From the NCBI GenBank assembly GCA_023417655.1, contig JAEZFD010000027.1:1-48299 (forward strand): 48,299 nt of DNA, written 5' to 3'. Below are positions 24,751-33,532 of this stretch, piece by piece. How positions within the stretch are numbered: position 1 is the stretch's first letter; each line of letters starts with the position of its first letter. The notes under the pieces are model-generated. The model was not told the DNA's origin, searched no databases, and was given only the letters and a program-made list of their open reading frames with translations. A program made the position numbers and the translations under genes. The DNA is from Planctomycetota bacterium. GTDB taxonomy: Bacteria > Planctomycetota > Planctomycetia > Planctomycetales > Planctomycetaceae.

Positions 24751-24780
24751 ACTCTGTTTGAAAGAGTGATGAAGACAAAA

Positions 24781-24814
24781 GAGGCTGCGAACTACGTTTA
24801 TGGTTCGCAGCCTC
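24781..24814. terminator. Bidirectional terminator hairpin
   Basis: GAGGCTGCGAAC pairs perfectly with GTTCGCAGCCTC over 12 bases. It separates the convergent dehydrogenase gene (ends 24750) and the DJ-1/PfpI gene (ends 24848). An A-rich run precedes it, giving a U run on the minus transcript. Confidence 0.85.
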
Positions 24815-24847
24815 CTCACATTCTGGGTGACGGTTACGTCGTTCGCT

Positions 24848-25414
24848 CTAAAGCTTGCTGCGGGCTTCTTCGAGCAGCTTGATCCATGGGCCGACGTAGT
24901 GCCCGTTGTCATGGAAGGTGCGACCGCTCACGAGGTTCCCGTCAATCACGCAGGGCTCGTTGACATAGATGCCGCCGCAGACCTCAAGGTCAAAGCGGCA
25001 CTTGGCAACGGTCGCCATTTTCCGCCCGCGAACGCAGTCAGCATACGCTGGAATTTCGACACCGTGGCAGACGCTGGCGACGGGCTTGTTCTTTTCGAAG
25101 AAGTGCTTTGTCACCCGGACCAGGTCTTCGTCATAGCGAATGTATTCCGGTGCCCGACCTCCGGAAAAAAGAATTCCCAGGTACTCTTCAGGATTGATCT
25201 CACTGAACGCCACGTCTGCTTTGATCTGATAGCCTTCCCACTCACGGGTGATCGTCCAGCCGGGGCGAACCTCGTGCATCACCATCTGATAGATCCGCTT
25301 CTCAGGAGCGGCGATAACCGGCCGAAAGCCTCCTTCGATCAGGCGATAATAAGGGTAAAGGGTATCAACGGTTTCTGTGGCGTCGCCCACGACGATAAGA
25401 ACGGGATGTGACAT
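24848..25414 (-). CDS. DJ-1/PfpI family protein
   Basis: A protein of 188 residues from the ATG at 25414, where MSHPVLIVVGDATE begins the family fold; the open frame extends upstream to 25477 without relevant sequence. Seen: GWTITREWEGYQIKADVAF, the LFSGGRAPEYIRYDEDLV loop with the conserved Glu/Tyr region, and the nucleophile elbow ASVCHGVEIPAYA with its Cys. Family members act as glyoxalases, chaperones or proteases, so the activity is unknown. Cytoplasmic. A 17-base palindrome lies 76 bases upstream. Confidence 0.87.
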   Translation of the reverse strand: MSHPVLIVVGDATETVDTLYPYYRLIEGGFRPVIAAPEKRIYQMVMHEVRPGWTITREWEGYQIKADVAFSEINPEEYLGILFSGGRAPEYIRYDEDLVRVTKHFFEKNKPVASVCHGVEIPAYADCVRGRKMATVAKCRFDLEVCGGIYVNEPCVIDGNLVSGRTFHDNGHYVGPWIKLLEEARSKL

Positions 25415-25489
25415 GGATTCAGAACAACCTGTTAGTTCACGTTCGAAATTCGCAATCAGTCGAGTCGGATCTGGCAAAAAGATGGCCGC

Positions 25490-25506
25490 TAGAGCAGTTT
25501 GCTCTA
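25490..25506. repeat. Short palindrome TAGAGCA-GTT-TGCTCTA
   Basis: A perfect inverted repeat of 7 bases with a 3-base spacer. Its first 13 bases recur at 25834-25822 (minus) and 30380-30392 (plus), and a related form (GAGCA-CGT-TGCTC) occurs at 29201-29213. All lie in or at the edge of intergenic sequence. Confidence 0.65.
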
Positions 25507-25770
25507 CCGTCTGCCCGCGTTAGCGTGCGTTTCAGTTGCTGAAAGGCTCAATTCCGCGTGGCGAGTACGGTCAGATCAAATGCAAAACGATCTAAACTGG
25601 CCGCTTCGGCCTGAACGCATCATTTCAGATTGATGAACACTCCGGCAACTGTCAGACGTGATTTTGAACGGAATGTGCAAATTTCTGTCAGTTGATTTTT
25701 CGCTATGGAACTCGTGCCGCGAGAGCAGCCTTCTTTGAAGGGATGTCATTTCCGCATCCCCTTAATGCCA

Positions 25771-25805
25771 CGACGCACGTTTCCTGTTGCAGAAAACGTG
25801 CGTCG
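25771..25805 (-). terminator. Terminator hairpin downstream of the GGDEF gene
   Basis: CGACGCACGTTT pairs with AAACGTGCGTCG over 12 bases around an 11-base loop, 27 bases beyond the stop of the HD-GYP-like/GGDEF gene on the minus strand. Confidence 0.75.
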
Positions 25806-25821
25806 AATGTGAGGAAATTGT

Positions 25822-25834
25822 GCAAACTGCTCTA
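25822..25834 (-). repeat. TAGAGCAGTTTGC motif, minus strand
   Basis: The 13-base motif lies on the minus strand, and its first three bases (TAG) are the stop codon of the HD-GYP-like/GGDEF gene. Confidence 0.6.
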
Positions 25835-27907
25835 ATGGCCGATGAGATAGGATCGCAGATCTTCCATCAGGCGTTGCGCTCGTTCCCGGAAGATTTCTTC
25901 GTTCGAAACAGATCCGATGGGTTCAATGGTCACATTCAGGACCAGTCGGGGAGCTCGTGGGTTCTCCTGACCTTTCAGTTGGTCTGAAACATCAATCGTC
26001 ATTTTCACTGGAATCCGCTCGACTGCCGGGCGACTCCAGCCTGACAGCAGCCCCCCCTGCCCGACCTGCAGTTCAAGATGCTTGGGTTCGACTTTCAGAA
26101 TCCGCGCGCTCTGGCTATCGACGAAACCAGCCAGTTTGATCTGCAGCATGTCTTCCGCGACAAACGTCGTCAGTGTCGAAGTCAGCGAGAACTTCCCTCG
26201 GGGTCGCCGCCCCTTCTCGGAACGCTTCGGTTTATGTTTTACCTCAGCAAGGCAGCTGCAGTTACGACCTTTGTGTTTCGCTTCGTACAGAGCCCCGTCG
26301 GCGCGTCCCATCACTGTGCTGATGGTGTCGTCGGCATCCACTTCGGCGACCCCGAAGGAGGCCGTGACCTTGAGTCCCTCGGCCTCAGGGAAGGTCGTCG
26401 ACATCAGTATTCTTCGGAGACGTTCTGCCCGTTCCATTGCCGTTGAAGCATTCGTTTCCGGGCAGAGGATGACGAATTCTTCACCCCCGTATCGGCCGAC
26501 ATACTCGCCGGAATAGAGTTCATCCTGCAGCAGCCGGGCACAGTCGATCAGAACGCGGTCTCCGACTGCGTGCGAGTGCTTATCATTGATCGATTTGAAG
26601 TGGTCGAGATCCATGAAGATCACCGAGAACGGCGACTCCGGATGATCCGACCAGGTATCGTAAATCTGCTTCAGCTGATTCTCGAGTTCTCCACGATTGA
26701 GAACTCCGGTCAGTGCGTCGCGGGTGGCCGCGATTTTCAAAGAGCGGAAGTGACCGCGATGCAGCTTCGATTGCTCATTATTACAGATCAGCTCAACCAC
26801 ACCGCAGACCGACTGATCGGGTCCGTGTACCGGAATCGTCTGGGCATCGGCCTCGGCGAGTGAACCGTCGGCTCTTTTGATGGTAATGGAATGACAGATC
26901 GGCTGACCGGTTCTGAAGACCAGCTCAATCGGATCAGTCGTCATGTGTGTCGGGCTGACCAGCTGTCGGTTCCACCGATTTCGGATCACATTTTGAGTCG
27001 ACCGCCCGAACAGGTGCGATGCACAGCTGTTCCAGATGATGACCTGACGATTGGCGTCGACGACATAGACAGCGTCGTACAGACTTTCGAGCAGATAAAG
27101 ATGATGGAAGACGTGGCAGAACTGCGTCGCACTCAGTCTTGTAGCCATGTCGACGGGAGCATTGACGTGAATGGAGACCTCCGCTGCGCGTTCATCCGCG
27201 AGACGGGCGGCGTCCGCACCATCAAGCCATCGTCCGAGTGCGGAGACCACATTCCGGTCGAACTGTTTGCCTGACTGTTCTTCGAGAATCTGTAGAGCTT
27301 CCCAGCGATCAAACGGAGCCCGGAAGCATTGCTGGGTTGTCAGGGAATCATAGGCATCGGCCACTGCAAGAATGCGGGCACCGAGATTCAGAGTGTTGCG
27401 GTGATTTCGGGATTCTTCCCCGACCCCATGCGACTGGGCGATGATCTCGGTGATGTCAGGATGCACCTGACAGGCCTGAAGCAGCGTTAATGCCACACGA
27501 TGATAGACGGCGATGTATTCGGCTTCGTCAGGACCAAGCTTCCCGGGCTTCCGAAGGATGTGATCCGGGATCCCGATCTTCCCGATATCGTGCATCAGCG
27601 AAGCGATCTCGATGATTCTCAGATCCGCTTCTTCCCAGCCCAGCCGGGAGGCGATGCCGACGCTGATGAGGCCGACCCGACGAGAGTGCTTCAGCGTATT
27701 CGCATCGCGAAAATGAAGAGCAGACAGCAGTTTCCGCAGAATGGGGGCCGCAATGAGATGCGGCGCGGCAGTTCCTGGCACTGGGTCACTGTCGTGAACC
27801 AGATTCAGCAGCATCATGAACAGCTGTGACGAATCCATGGGATGGACGTTTGAAAGCTCCAGATCTCGGCTCGTGCTGTTCAAGTGCGTCGCAAAGACAG
27901 TCGCCAT
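25832..27907 (-). CDS. HD-GYP-like, PAS and GGDEF domain signalling protein
   Basis: A protein of 691 residues, cytoplasmic, with no membrane segment. Residues about 55-225 form an HD-GYP-like domain with HDIGKIGIPD at 106-115, but the usual HHE-x2-DG-x-GYP motif is replaced by SHGVGEESRN (159-168). Residues about 265-380 look like PAS (YVVDANRQVIIWN). Residues 395-560 form a GGDEF diguanylate cyclase with an intact GGEEF at 474-478 and FMDLDHFKSIND; no RxxD inhibitory site precedes it. The last 130 residues are unassigned, possibly PilZ-like. Expected to make cyclic di-GMP; the hydrolase half looks inactive. Met24 is an alternative start. Confidence 0.85.
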   Translation of the reverse strand: MATVFATHLNSTSRDLELSNVHPMDSSQLFMMLLNLVHDSDPVPGTAAPHLIAAPILRKLLSALHFRDANTLKHSRRVGLISVGIASRLGWEEADLRIIEIASLMHDIGKIGIPDHILRKPGKLGPDEAEYIAVYHRVALTLLQACQVHPDITEIIAQSHGVGEESRNHRNTLNLGARILAVADAYDSLTTQQCFRAPFDRWEALQILEEQSGKQFDRNVVSALGRWLDGADAARLADERAAEVSIHVNAPVDMATRLSATQFCHVFHHLYLLESLYDAVYVVDANRQVIIWNSCASHLFGRSTQNVIRNRWNRQLVSPTHMTTDPIELVFRTGQPICHSITIKRADGSLAEADAQTIPVHGPDQSVCGVVELICNNEQSKLHRGHFRSLKIAATRDALTGVLNRGELENQLKQIYDTWSDHPESPFSVIFMDLDHFKSINDKHSHAVGDRVLIDCARLLQDELYSGEYVGRYGGEEFVILCPETNASTAMERAERLRRILMSTTFPEAEGLKVTASFGVAEVDADDTISTVMGRADGALYEAKHKGRNCSCLAEVKHKPKRSEKGRRPRGKFSLTSTLTTFVAEDMLQIKLAGFVDSQSARILKVEPKHLELQVGQGGLLSGWSRPAVERIPVKMTIDVSDQLKGQENPRAPRLVLNVTIEPIGSVSNEEIFRERAQRLMEDLRSYLIGH

Positions 27908-28261
27908 GTGTACTTCGATGTATTGTAACAGTCTAACGAGACAGCTTCGCTCAGGCCTTTCAGCAGGCGGATATTCAATTTTGACTCCCTCCTGCTTTCA
28001 GGCCCGTTCCGAAGTGTGACATCATGTCACAGTTGAACTGAACCGTATGTCAAAGCCGGTGCGAGTCAAATTTTCGTCACGCAAACCACGCAAGAATGGA
28101 AAGAATCCCCCTTCCCCAAAGTCATGGACACGGGAAGGCCTTCGTCTGGCTGAAGCGAGAAATTCCCATCTGCAGAATCAGTGGAATCGTTGCAATCGAA
28201 CGGGGGCTGAACAGCCGTAGCCTGCCAAGTCAGCTCAATTTTTGAGGCGGCGTTCAGAATT
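27908..28261. other. 354 bp upstream of the GGDEF gene
   Basis: No credible gene. It contains the palindrome at 28015-28031 and must hold the promoter of the minus-strand HD-GYP-like/GGDEF gene. The 2OG oxygenase gene ends at its right border. Confidence 0.5.
28015..28031. promoter_or_regulatory. Perfect 17-bp palindromic operator candidate
   Basis: TGTGACAT-C-ATGTCACA, a perfect inverted repeat 108 bases upstream of the HD-GYP-like/GGDEF start. The half-sites TGTGA and TCACA are those of CRP/FNR-family sites, but the spacing is 7 rather than 6 bases. Best guess is a transcription-factor operator for the signalling gene. Confidence 0.55.
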
Positions 28262-29155
28262 TCAGCGACGCCATGACAGTCGGTTCAGCACCTGACTGAC
28301 AAAGTTGTCGTTGAGTCCCAGCCAGCTTTTGAGGGTGCTGTAGGCCCAGACAAGTCGCTTGTCGAGCCAGAAGAACGCCGCCTTTAATCCGTCTGTCGGA
28401 CGGGAGCGGTAGTTGGTCCAAACCTTCTTCGGGAGTTCCTTCTCTTCAGTGAAGTAATAGAGCGCGATCGACTTTCTTGTCATCCCTGCGGGACACTGGA
28501 TGGGGTCAGGCAGTCCATGATAGGAGTCCTCGTCTGTATTGAAGATGACAGCGCGATTCAGCAGCGGTAGGATTCGGCGAGCGCAACGACTCATGTCGCG
28601 TTCCCAGAGTTCCAGCTCCCCTCGGTATTCCGGCTGCCATTCCGGATTCAGATAGACCAGCAGATTCACACGTCGCCGCCAGTGCGCCTGATGCGGGTGC
28701 ACTGTGAAGTCAGCATGCACGTTGAGATATCCGCCCCGCTGGCTCTGGTGCAGTCCTCCCCCTTCGAGGGAATCATCTGGCAACAGATTCGGGATGCCGG
28801 TTAGTCGACTCAGGAACTGACAGAACTCCGGCGTATTGAGTTCATCGATGACCATCCGCAGGTATTCCGGCAGAAGGTCCCGTTTGTTGAGCCCGTGCTT
28901 CCGTTCGTTCAGATGGACATAGTGAATCCAGCCTTCATCTGCGACATCGGGGAAGGCTTCTGCGGCGATGCCGGCGACATCAGGATGCAGGAAGTCATTG
29001 AGTTGGATATGTGGATACGGCCCGGCCGATTGATACATCTCGGCAAGTTGCTCGACCTGATTGTTCCAGAATGGCAGGTCGACCACATGTGCGGCAGAGT
29101 CCTGGTCAGAAGAGAACTCACAGTGCGAACTGTGTGGGAGCGAGTAAGGGCTCAT
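28262..29155 (-). CDS. 2-oxoglutarate/Fe(II)-dependent oxygenase
   Basis: A protein of 297 residues from the ATG at about 29155 (MSPYSLP); the longer open frame starts inside a palindromic intergenic motif and is not used. Seen: a prolyl-hydroxylase-type jelly roll with the iron ligands H-x-D in GGYLNVHADFTVHP and distal H in DSYHGLPDP, followed by RKSIALYYFT with the 2-oxoglutarate-binding Arg. It resembles uncharacterised proteins often found near glycosyltransferases in polysaccharide clusters. The downstream substrate is unknown. It is followed upstream (on its strand) by a family 2 glycosyltransferase gene. Confidence 0.8.
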   Translation of the reverse strand: MSPYSLPHSSHCEFSSDQDSAAHVVDLPFWNNQVEQLAEMYQSAGPYPHIQLNDFLHPDVAGIAAEAFPDVADEGWIHYVHLNERKHGLNKRDLLPEYLRMVIDELNTPEFCQFLSRLTGIPNLLPDDSLEGGGLHQSQRGGYLNVHADFTVHPHQAHWRRRVNLLVYLNPEWQPEYRGELELWERDMSRCARRILPLLNRAVIFNTDEDSYHGLPDPIQCPAGMTRKSIALYYFTEEKELPKKVWTNYRSRPTDGLKAAFFWLDKRLVWAYSTLKSWLGLNDNFVSQVLNRLSWRR

Positions 29156-29200
29156 CGGCTTCCATCCTTGGAAAAATCCGGGAGACTGCTCAAAAGACAA

Positions 29201-29213
29201 GAGCACGTTGCTC
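29201..29213. repeat. Variant short palindrome GAGCA-CGT-TGCTC
   Basis: Related to the TAGAGCA-GTT-TGCTCTA palindrome at 25490-25506. It lies about 46 bases upstream of the oxygenase start. Confidence 0.45.
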
Positions 29214-29321
29214 TACCAGGTGTCCGCGCAGTGCGGAGATTGACAGGAAAAACTCGCTCCGTCGCATGGGGGGAGCGTGGAGCTCATCCTCTCAAATGTC
29301 GTTTCAAATGTGTTGTTGTGC

Positions 29322-30311
29322 TCAGGACGTGGCCGACTTGGCCCAGGAGGGGGCGTCTTCCGGCAGGCGAGTCCGTTCTCGCACGCTGTACCGATCCCGC
29401 TCATGACCGGTATTGGCCACGATCAGTTCGGCCAGCATTCCCAGTGACAGGGCCTGTGCCCCGAGCAAGAGTGACGCGACCGAATAAATCAGGAGTGGAC
29501 GCGTCCCGATTGGATGCGTTGTCCAGACCTGAAAGACATTCATCAGGAGCCACGAAACTCCCAGGGACGCAAGTCCCAAGGCTCCGAGTCCGAAGAAGAT
29601 GATGCCGAGTCCGCCGAGGAAATGGAGCGGCCGCTGTCCGAAGGTCGTCAGGAAGGAAACGGTGAGCAGGTCGAGAAACCCGCGCAGGAACCGCTTCACA
29701 CCATATTTGGAATAACCGAACTGACGCTTGCGGTGATGAATCGGGATCTCACTGACGCGAAAGCCACGGGCGTTCGCGAGGACGGGAATGAATCGATGCA
29801 GTTCCCCGTAAAGTCTGACTTCCCGGGCGACTTGCGCTTTGAACATCTTCAAGCCGCAGTTGTGGTCGTGCAGGTGCAGTCCCGTCAGGCGACCCACCAT
29901 CGCGTTGAAGACTTTGCTGGGATAAACCTTGTGCCAAGGATCCAGACGTCGTTCTTTCCAGCCGTTGACGACGTCATAACCTTCATTGAGTTTCGTGAGA
30001 AAGCGAGGGATTTCTGCCGGGTCGTCCTGCAGGTCGGCGTCCATCGTCATCACAAGGTCGCCGCGGATCGCATTCAACCCCGCAGTGAGCGCGGCTGCTT
30101 TCCCGAAGTTCCGGCGAAACCGGATCCCGAAGACGTTCTGGTCATCTTCGGCGAGTTTCTGAATGACCTCCCAGGAGTGATCCGTCGAGCCGTCATCCAC
30201 AAAAATGATTTCGACGGGTCGATCCAATGACTCGGCGGTCTGGCGAATCTGGCGGTGGAGTTCCACCAGACTCTCCTCTTCGTTCAGTACCGGAATCACA
30301 ATCGACAACAT
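29322..30311 (-). CDS. Family 2 glycosyltransferase, membrane-anchored (DPM1/ArnC-like)
   Basis: A protein of 329 residues. The GT-A domain reads LSIVIPVLNEEESLVELHRQ, IIFVDDGSTDHSW, RNFGKAAALTAGL, MTMDADLQDDP and GYDVVNGWKERR, with the nucleotide/metal aspartates present. About 230-300 hold two membrane helices (LGGLGIIFFGLGALGLASL and LLIYSVASLLLGAQALSLG). This architecture transfers a sugar from a nucleotide donor to a polyprenyl phosphate at the inner membrane face. It precedes the 2OG oxygenase gene on the same strand by about 166 bases. Confidence 0.9.
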   Translation of the reverse strand: MLSIVIPVLNEEESLVELHRQIRQTAESLDRPVEIIFVDDGSTDHSWEVIQKLAEDDQNVFGIRFRRNFGKAAALTAGLNAIRGDLVMTMDADLQDDPAEIPRFLTKLNEGYDVVNGWKERRLDPWHKVYPSKVFNAMVGRLTGLHLHDHNCGLKMFKAQVAREVRLYGELHRFIPVLANARGFRVSEIPIHHRKRQFGYSKYGVKRFLRGFLDLLTVSFLTTFGQRPLHFLGGLGIIFFGLGALGLASLGVSWLLMNVFQVWTTHPIGTRPLLIYSVASLLLGAQALSLGMLAELIVANTGHERDRYSVRERTRLPEDAPSWAKSATS

Positions 30312-30379
30312 TCCGTCAACTCCCTCTCAAATCGGTCAGTTTCCACAGGGGAAATTAGCGATTCAGGGACTTCTTTACC

Positions 30380-30392
30380 TAGAGCAGTTTGC
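30380..30392 (+). repeat. TAGAGCAGTTTGC motif, plus strand
   Basis: The third exact copy of the 13-base motif, between the glycosyltransferase start (30311) and the hemL stop (30455). Confidence 0.6.
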
Positions 30393-30454
30393 CCGGCCTG
30401 TGCCCTCGGCCTGCTTGGGTATCAGCTCAGCCCCCGGTTCACGCGATCAGTCCC

Positions 30455-31771
30455 CTACTCCTTGCCAAGTTCCGAGAGAACTTCATCAGCCGCCTCAAGC
30501 GTCTGCTGAATCTCCTCCGGCGTGTGTGCAGCGCTCACGAAGTTCGCTTCGAACTGGCTGCAGGGCAAGTAGACTCCCCGGTCGAGCATTCCGTGGAAAT
30601 ACCGGGCGTATCGTGCGGTGTCGTTCTTGGCGGAAATTGCGTAACTCGTCACGGGTTCAGGATTAAAGAAGAGCGTGAACATGCTTCCGACCCGCGCAAT
30701 CCAATGTGGAATCCGGTTCCGCTCGCAGATTTCTCCGAGGCCTGCACACAGCGTGGCCGACATGTCGTCGAGCTTCGGGTACGGGTTGGTTTCTTTCAGA
30801 ACCTGCAGGGTGGCGATTCCGGAGGCCATCGCCAACGGGTTACCGGAAAGGGTCCCTGCCTGATAGACCGGACCAGCTGGGGAGACGACATTCATGATGT
30901 CCGCCCGCCCGCCGTAAGCACCGACCGGGAGTCCACCGCCGACAATCTTTCCGAGTGTTGTGAGATCAGGTGTGATTCCGAAGTGAGCCTGAGCCCCCCC
31001 GAACGCCACCCGGAAACCGGTCATGACTTCATCGAAGATCAGAACGGTGCCATAGCGGGTGCACAGGTCCCGGCAGGCCTTCAGGAACTCAGGCGTCGGG
31101 ACCACAACTCCCATGTTGCCGACCACGGGCTCCAGAATGAGTGCCGCAAGATGCTGACCATGTTGCTGGAATGCCGCTTCCAAGGCCGGGACATCGTTGT
31201 ACTCGAGAACGAGCGTGTCTTTGGTACAGCCGGTCGGGACCCCGGGGCTGGAAGGACTTCCCAGAGTCAGCGCCCCGCTCCCTGCCTGGACCAGCAGACT
31301 GTCGACATGTCCATGATAACACCCTGCGAACTTGATGATCATGTCGCGTCCGGTGAAACCCCGGGCGACCCGAAGTGCACTCATCGTTGCTTCCGTGCCG
31401 GAATTCACCATCCGGACTTTTTCGATCGACGGAACAATCTCGATGACCAGCTCGGCGAGAACTGATTCCAGTTCTGTTGGAGCCCCAAAGCTCGTTCCGC
31501 AATTCAGAGCATCCTGAATTGCTGCGATGACTCGTGGATGCCGGTGGCCGAGGATGTGCGGTCCCCAGGAGCCGATATAGTCGAGATACTGGTTGCCGTC
31601 GACGTCATACAGAAACGGACCTTCTCCCTTTGCGATGAAAACAGGAGTTCCACCAACGCCGCCAAAGGCCCGGGCCGGGCTGTTGACTCCTCCAGCAATG
31701 ACGCGCTGAGCCCGTTCAAAGGCGAGCTGACTGCGGGAGTGGTTCTGGGTTGTGCGTTCCAGTGAAGACAT
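30455..31771 (-). CDS. hemL: Glutamate-1-semialdehyde 2,1-aminomutase
   Basis: A protein of 438 residues from the ATG at 31771 (MSSLERT); an in-frame start at 31792 would add seven. It makes 5-aminolevulinate from glutamate-1-semialdehyde in the C5 haem pathway. Seen: GGVNSPARAFGGVGGTPVF, YIGSWGPHILGHRHP, RMVNSGTEATMSALRVARG, KFAGCYHGHVD, DEVMTGFR, and the PLP lysine in TTLGKIVGGGLPVGAYGG. Full length. The downstream glycosyltransferase gene is 143 bases away. Confidence 0.95.
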   Translation of the reverse strand: MSSLERTTQNHSRSQLAFERAQRVIAGGVNSPARAFGGVGGTPVFIAKGEGPFLYDVDGNQYLDYIGSWGPHILGHRHPRVIAAIQDALNCGTSFGAPTELESVLAELVIEIVPSIEKVRMVNSGTEATMSALRVARGFTGRDMIIKFAGCYHGHVDSLLVQAGSGALTLGSPSSPGVPTGCTKDTLVLEYNDVPALEAAFQQHGQHLAALILEPVVGNMGVVVPTPEFLKACRDLCTRYGTVLIFDEVMTGFRVAFGGAQAHFGITPDLTTLGKIVGGGLPVGAYGGRADIMNVVSPAGPVYQAGTLSGNPLAMASGIATLQVLKETNPYPKLDDMSATLCAGLGEICERNRIPHWIARVGSMFTLFFNPEPVTSYAISAKNDTARYARYFHGMLDRGVYLPCSQFEANFVSAAHTPEEIQQTLEAADEVLSELGKE

Positions 31772-31844
31772 AACGAAATCCGGTTCAATCAAATTGGGAA
31801 TGAATTGCAGGCAATGGCGTTGAACAGGAAGCGATGATCAGAGG

Positions 31845-32435
31845 TCAGCGCGCTTTCAGTACCATATCAATACAGAAGACAGCCCCCATAATAAGGAGTC
31901 GAATGGGGTTGTCCGGGGGGACGATCTCTGAGATCCGCAGAACATAATTGTCCGCCGAGGTAAACATTTCCTTGCCGAGGCCGGTCCACTTTTTGTCGAC
32001 TTCGGCCAGCACCTGCCCACTGTGAACAAACTGATATTGAAATCCCGTCCAGCTTCCCTGCAGGTTGCACAGCGGAGCACCGTCGGCCCCGAGGACCTGA
32101 AATGCGCCGCCGATACTCATGAGTTTCTGTTGGAACGTTCCAATCTGCTCATCCGTTTCATCCAGCACATTCACTCGCGAACGATACAGGTTGATTCCGC
32201 GTTTGATTCGAACCACCGGATCTCCGTCCGGTGTGGTGACATGCACGTCGAATGGGGAGGCTGTTCGAAATTCTGTGAATCGGGCCACTTTCGTGAAAAA
32301 TCCGAGAGTCGGTTCCCGGCAGATCAGGATCATCTCCCCCGTTTCCGGATCGAAGATGTCATAGTTTTTTGCGGCCTTGAAATACCCGATGTGTTCTTTG
32401 ACGAAAAAGAGATTCTTCTGCAAAACCGGATTCAT
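31845..32435 (-). CDS. Scramblase/LURP-one-like protein
   Basis: A protein of 196 residues starting at MNPVLQK (a second ATG lies just before it). It resembles bacterial members of the phospholipid scramblase/Tubby-like superfamily: LFFVKEHIGYFKAAKNYDIF, DPETGEMILICREP, IKRGINLYRSRVNVLDETDE, IGTFQQKLMSIGGAFQVLGA, and a C-terminal hydrophobic helix (LLIMGAVFCIDMVL). Bacterial function is unknown. It may transcribe into hemL, whose start is 74 bases downstream. Confidence 0.75.
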   Translation of the reverse strand: MNPVLQKNLFFVKEHIGYFKAAKNYDIFDPETGEMILICREPTLGFFTKVARFTEFRTASPFDVHVTTPDGDPVVRIKRGINLYRSRVNVLDETDEQIGTFQQKLMSIGGAFQVLGADGAPLCNLQGSWTGFQYQFVHSGQVLAEVDKKWTGLGKEMFTSADNYVLRISEIVPPDNPIRLLIMGAVFCIDMVLKAR

Positions 32436-32695
32436 CAAGGCTCTTTATGTTTTGATCGATTGCTGGCTTCGGAGACAGGAAATGACCTTCTGATCGGAAG
32501 TCGGGCACTCATCACCTGCTGAAGTGATTCTCGCGAGATGCGAAGCGCCTTACAACCGAGTCTCACGGCCAGACTCCGTCATTTCTGCGGCAATTTCCTG
32601 GTGATGATCTTTCCGACGCTCGCAGCCATCACATATAACGCAACCCGGTGGAATAACGAGAGTTTCTGTCGTCCGAAGTGTGGCGGAGCAGCATC

Positions 32696-33517
32696 ATGAA
32701 AATGTTCTGGAGTCTGTGCGGAATTCTTGTCTCGCTCTGTGGTACCGCCCAGGCGCAAGGTCTCATATGGAGTTTGCCCCAGACTGGGCAATGGGTCCGG
32801 TACGAGGGGACTTATTTTCAGGACGTAAAACAAGCCACCACCGACGCCTCGCAGGAATTGAAGCTGCAGTGGAATCGCAGCGTGACTCTGAAGTCTTTGA
32901 CGACCGAGACCGCTGAGTTTCGCGGGAAGTCTGTCCCCTGCCGCTGGATTGAAATCAAAGTGGAAGTCGGAATCGTCGTTGGCGGTGACGGCGAGAAGAA
33001 ACTCGACATCGGTCCCGGCGGCACACAGCTGTATAAGTTGCTCGTGCCTGAAGCGTTCATTCGCGGTGAGCTGCATGAGTCCGTTGTCGATGAACGAAAG
33101 GCCTTTGTCGGCGCGATTCCCCTCGTGAAAGGGACTCGAAAGAGTGGCGACAAAGAAGCCGTCGCCATCGAAGGGGGCGTCTTCCAGCTCTACCCCGTCG
33201 TGACGCTGATGAATCACTATCCTGAACTGAAGGGGGGCGAGGCCGCGGCCGACGTGACCGTACCCGCAGGAACATTCTCGGCGACAACTCAGCAGGGAGA
33301 ACTGGTGATCGAAACTCCAACCAGTCGCTCGGTGAACACCTGCGAAGTGACCCGCTCACCCGGCATTCCTTTTGGCGTCGTGAAATGGAATGCCAGCGTC
33401 GCGACAGAAACCAAAGGGGCGACCGACCCGCGGTCTGAGTTCAAAGAGTTCTCAACAATCCGGGAAGAGATGCAGGCTGTGGCCGTTGGCGACAATGCAG
33501 AGTCCGAATTGAACTGA
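32696..33517 (+). CDS. Secreted hypothetical protein
   Basis: A protein of 273 residues from the ATG at 32696; upstream codons in frame begin at a GTG. A Sec signal is followed by the mature region (MFWSLCGILVSLCGTAQA, cleavage after AQA). The rest is beta-rich without cysteine pairs or known motifs (LPQTGQWVRYEGTYFQDVK, VPAGTFSATTQQGELVIETP). Secreted or periplasmic. The family was not recognised. It converges with the pseudouridine synthase gene, with 15 bases between stops. Confidence 0.7.
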   Translation: MKMFWSLCGILVSLCGTAQAQGLIWSLPQTGQWVRYEGTYFQDVKQATTDASQELKLQWNRSVTLKSLTTETAEFRGKSVPCRWIEIKVEVGIVVGGDGEKKLDIGPGGTQLYKLLVPEAFIRGELHESVVDERKAFVGAIPLVKGTRKSGDKEAVAIEGGVFQLYPVVTLMNHYPELKGGEAAADVTVPAGTFSATTQQGELVIETPTSRSVNTCEVTRSPGIPFGVVKWNASVATETKGATDPRSEFKEFSTIREEMQAVAVGDNAESELN

Positions 33518-33532
33518 CCGTCAGCCTTGGAT

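Noticed and set aside
28015..28031. A canonical CRP site
   Set aside because: The half-sites fit, but the spacing is 7 bases instead of 6. I report it only as an unassigned operator candidate.
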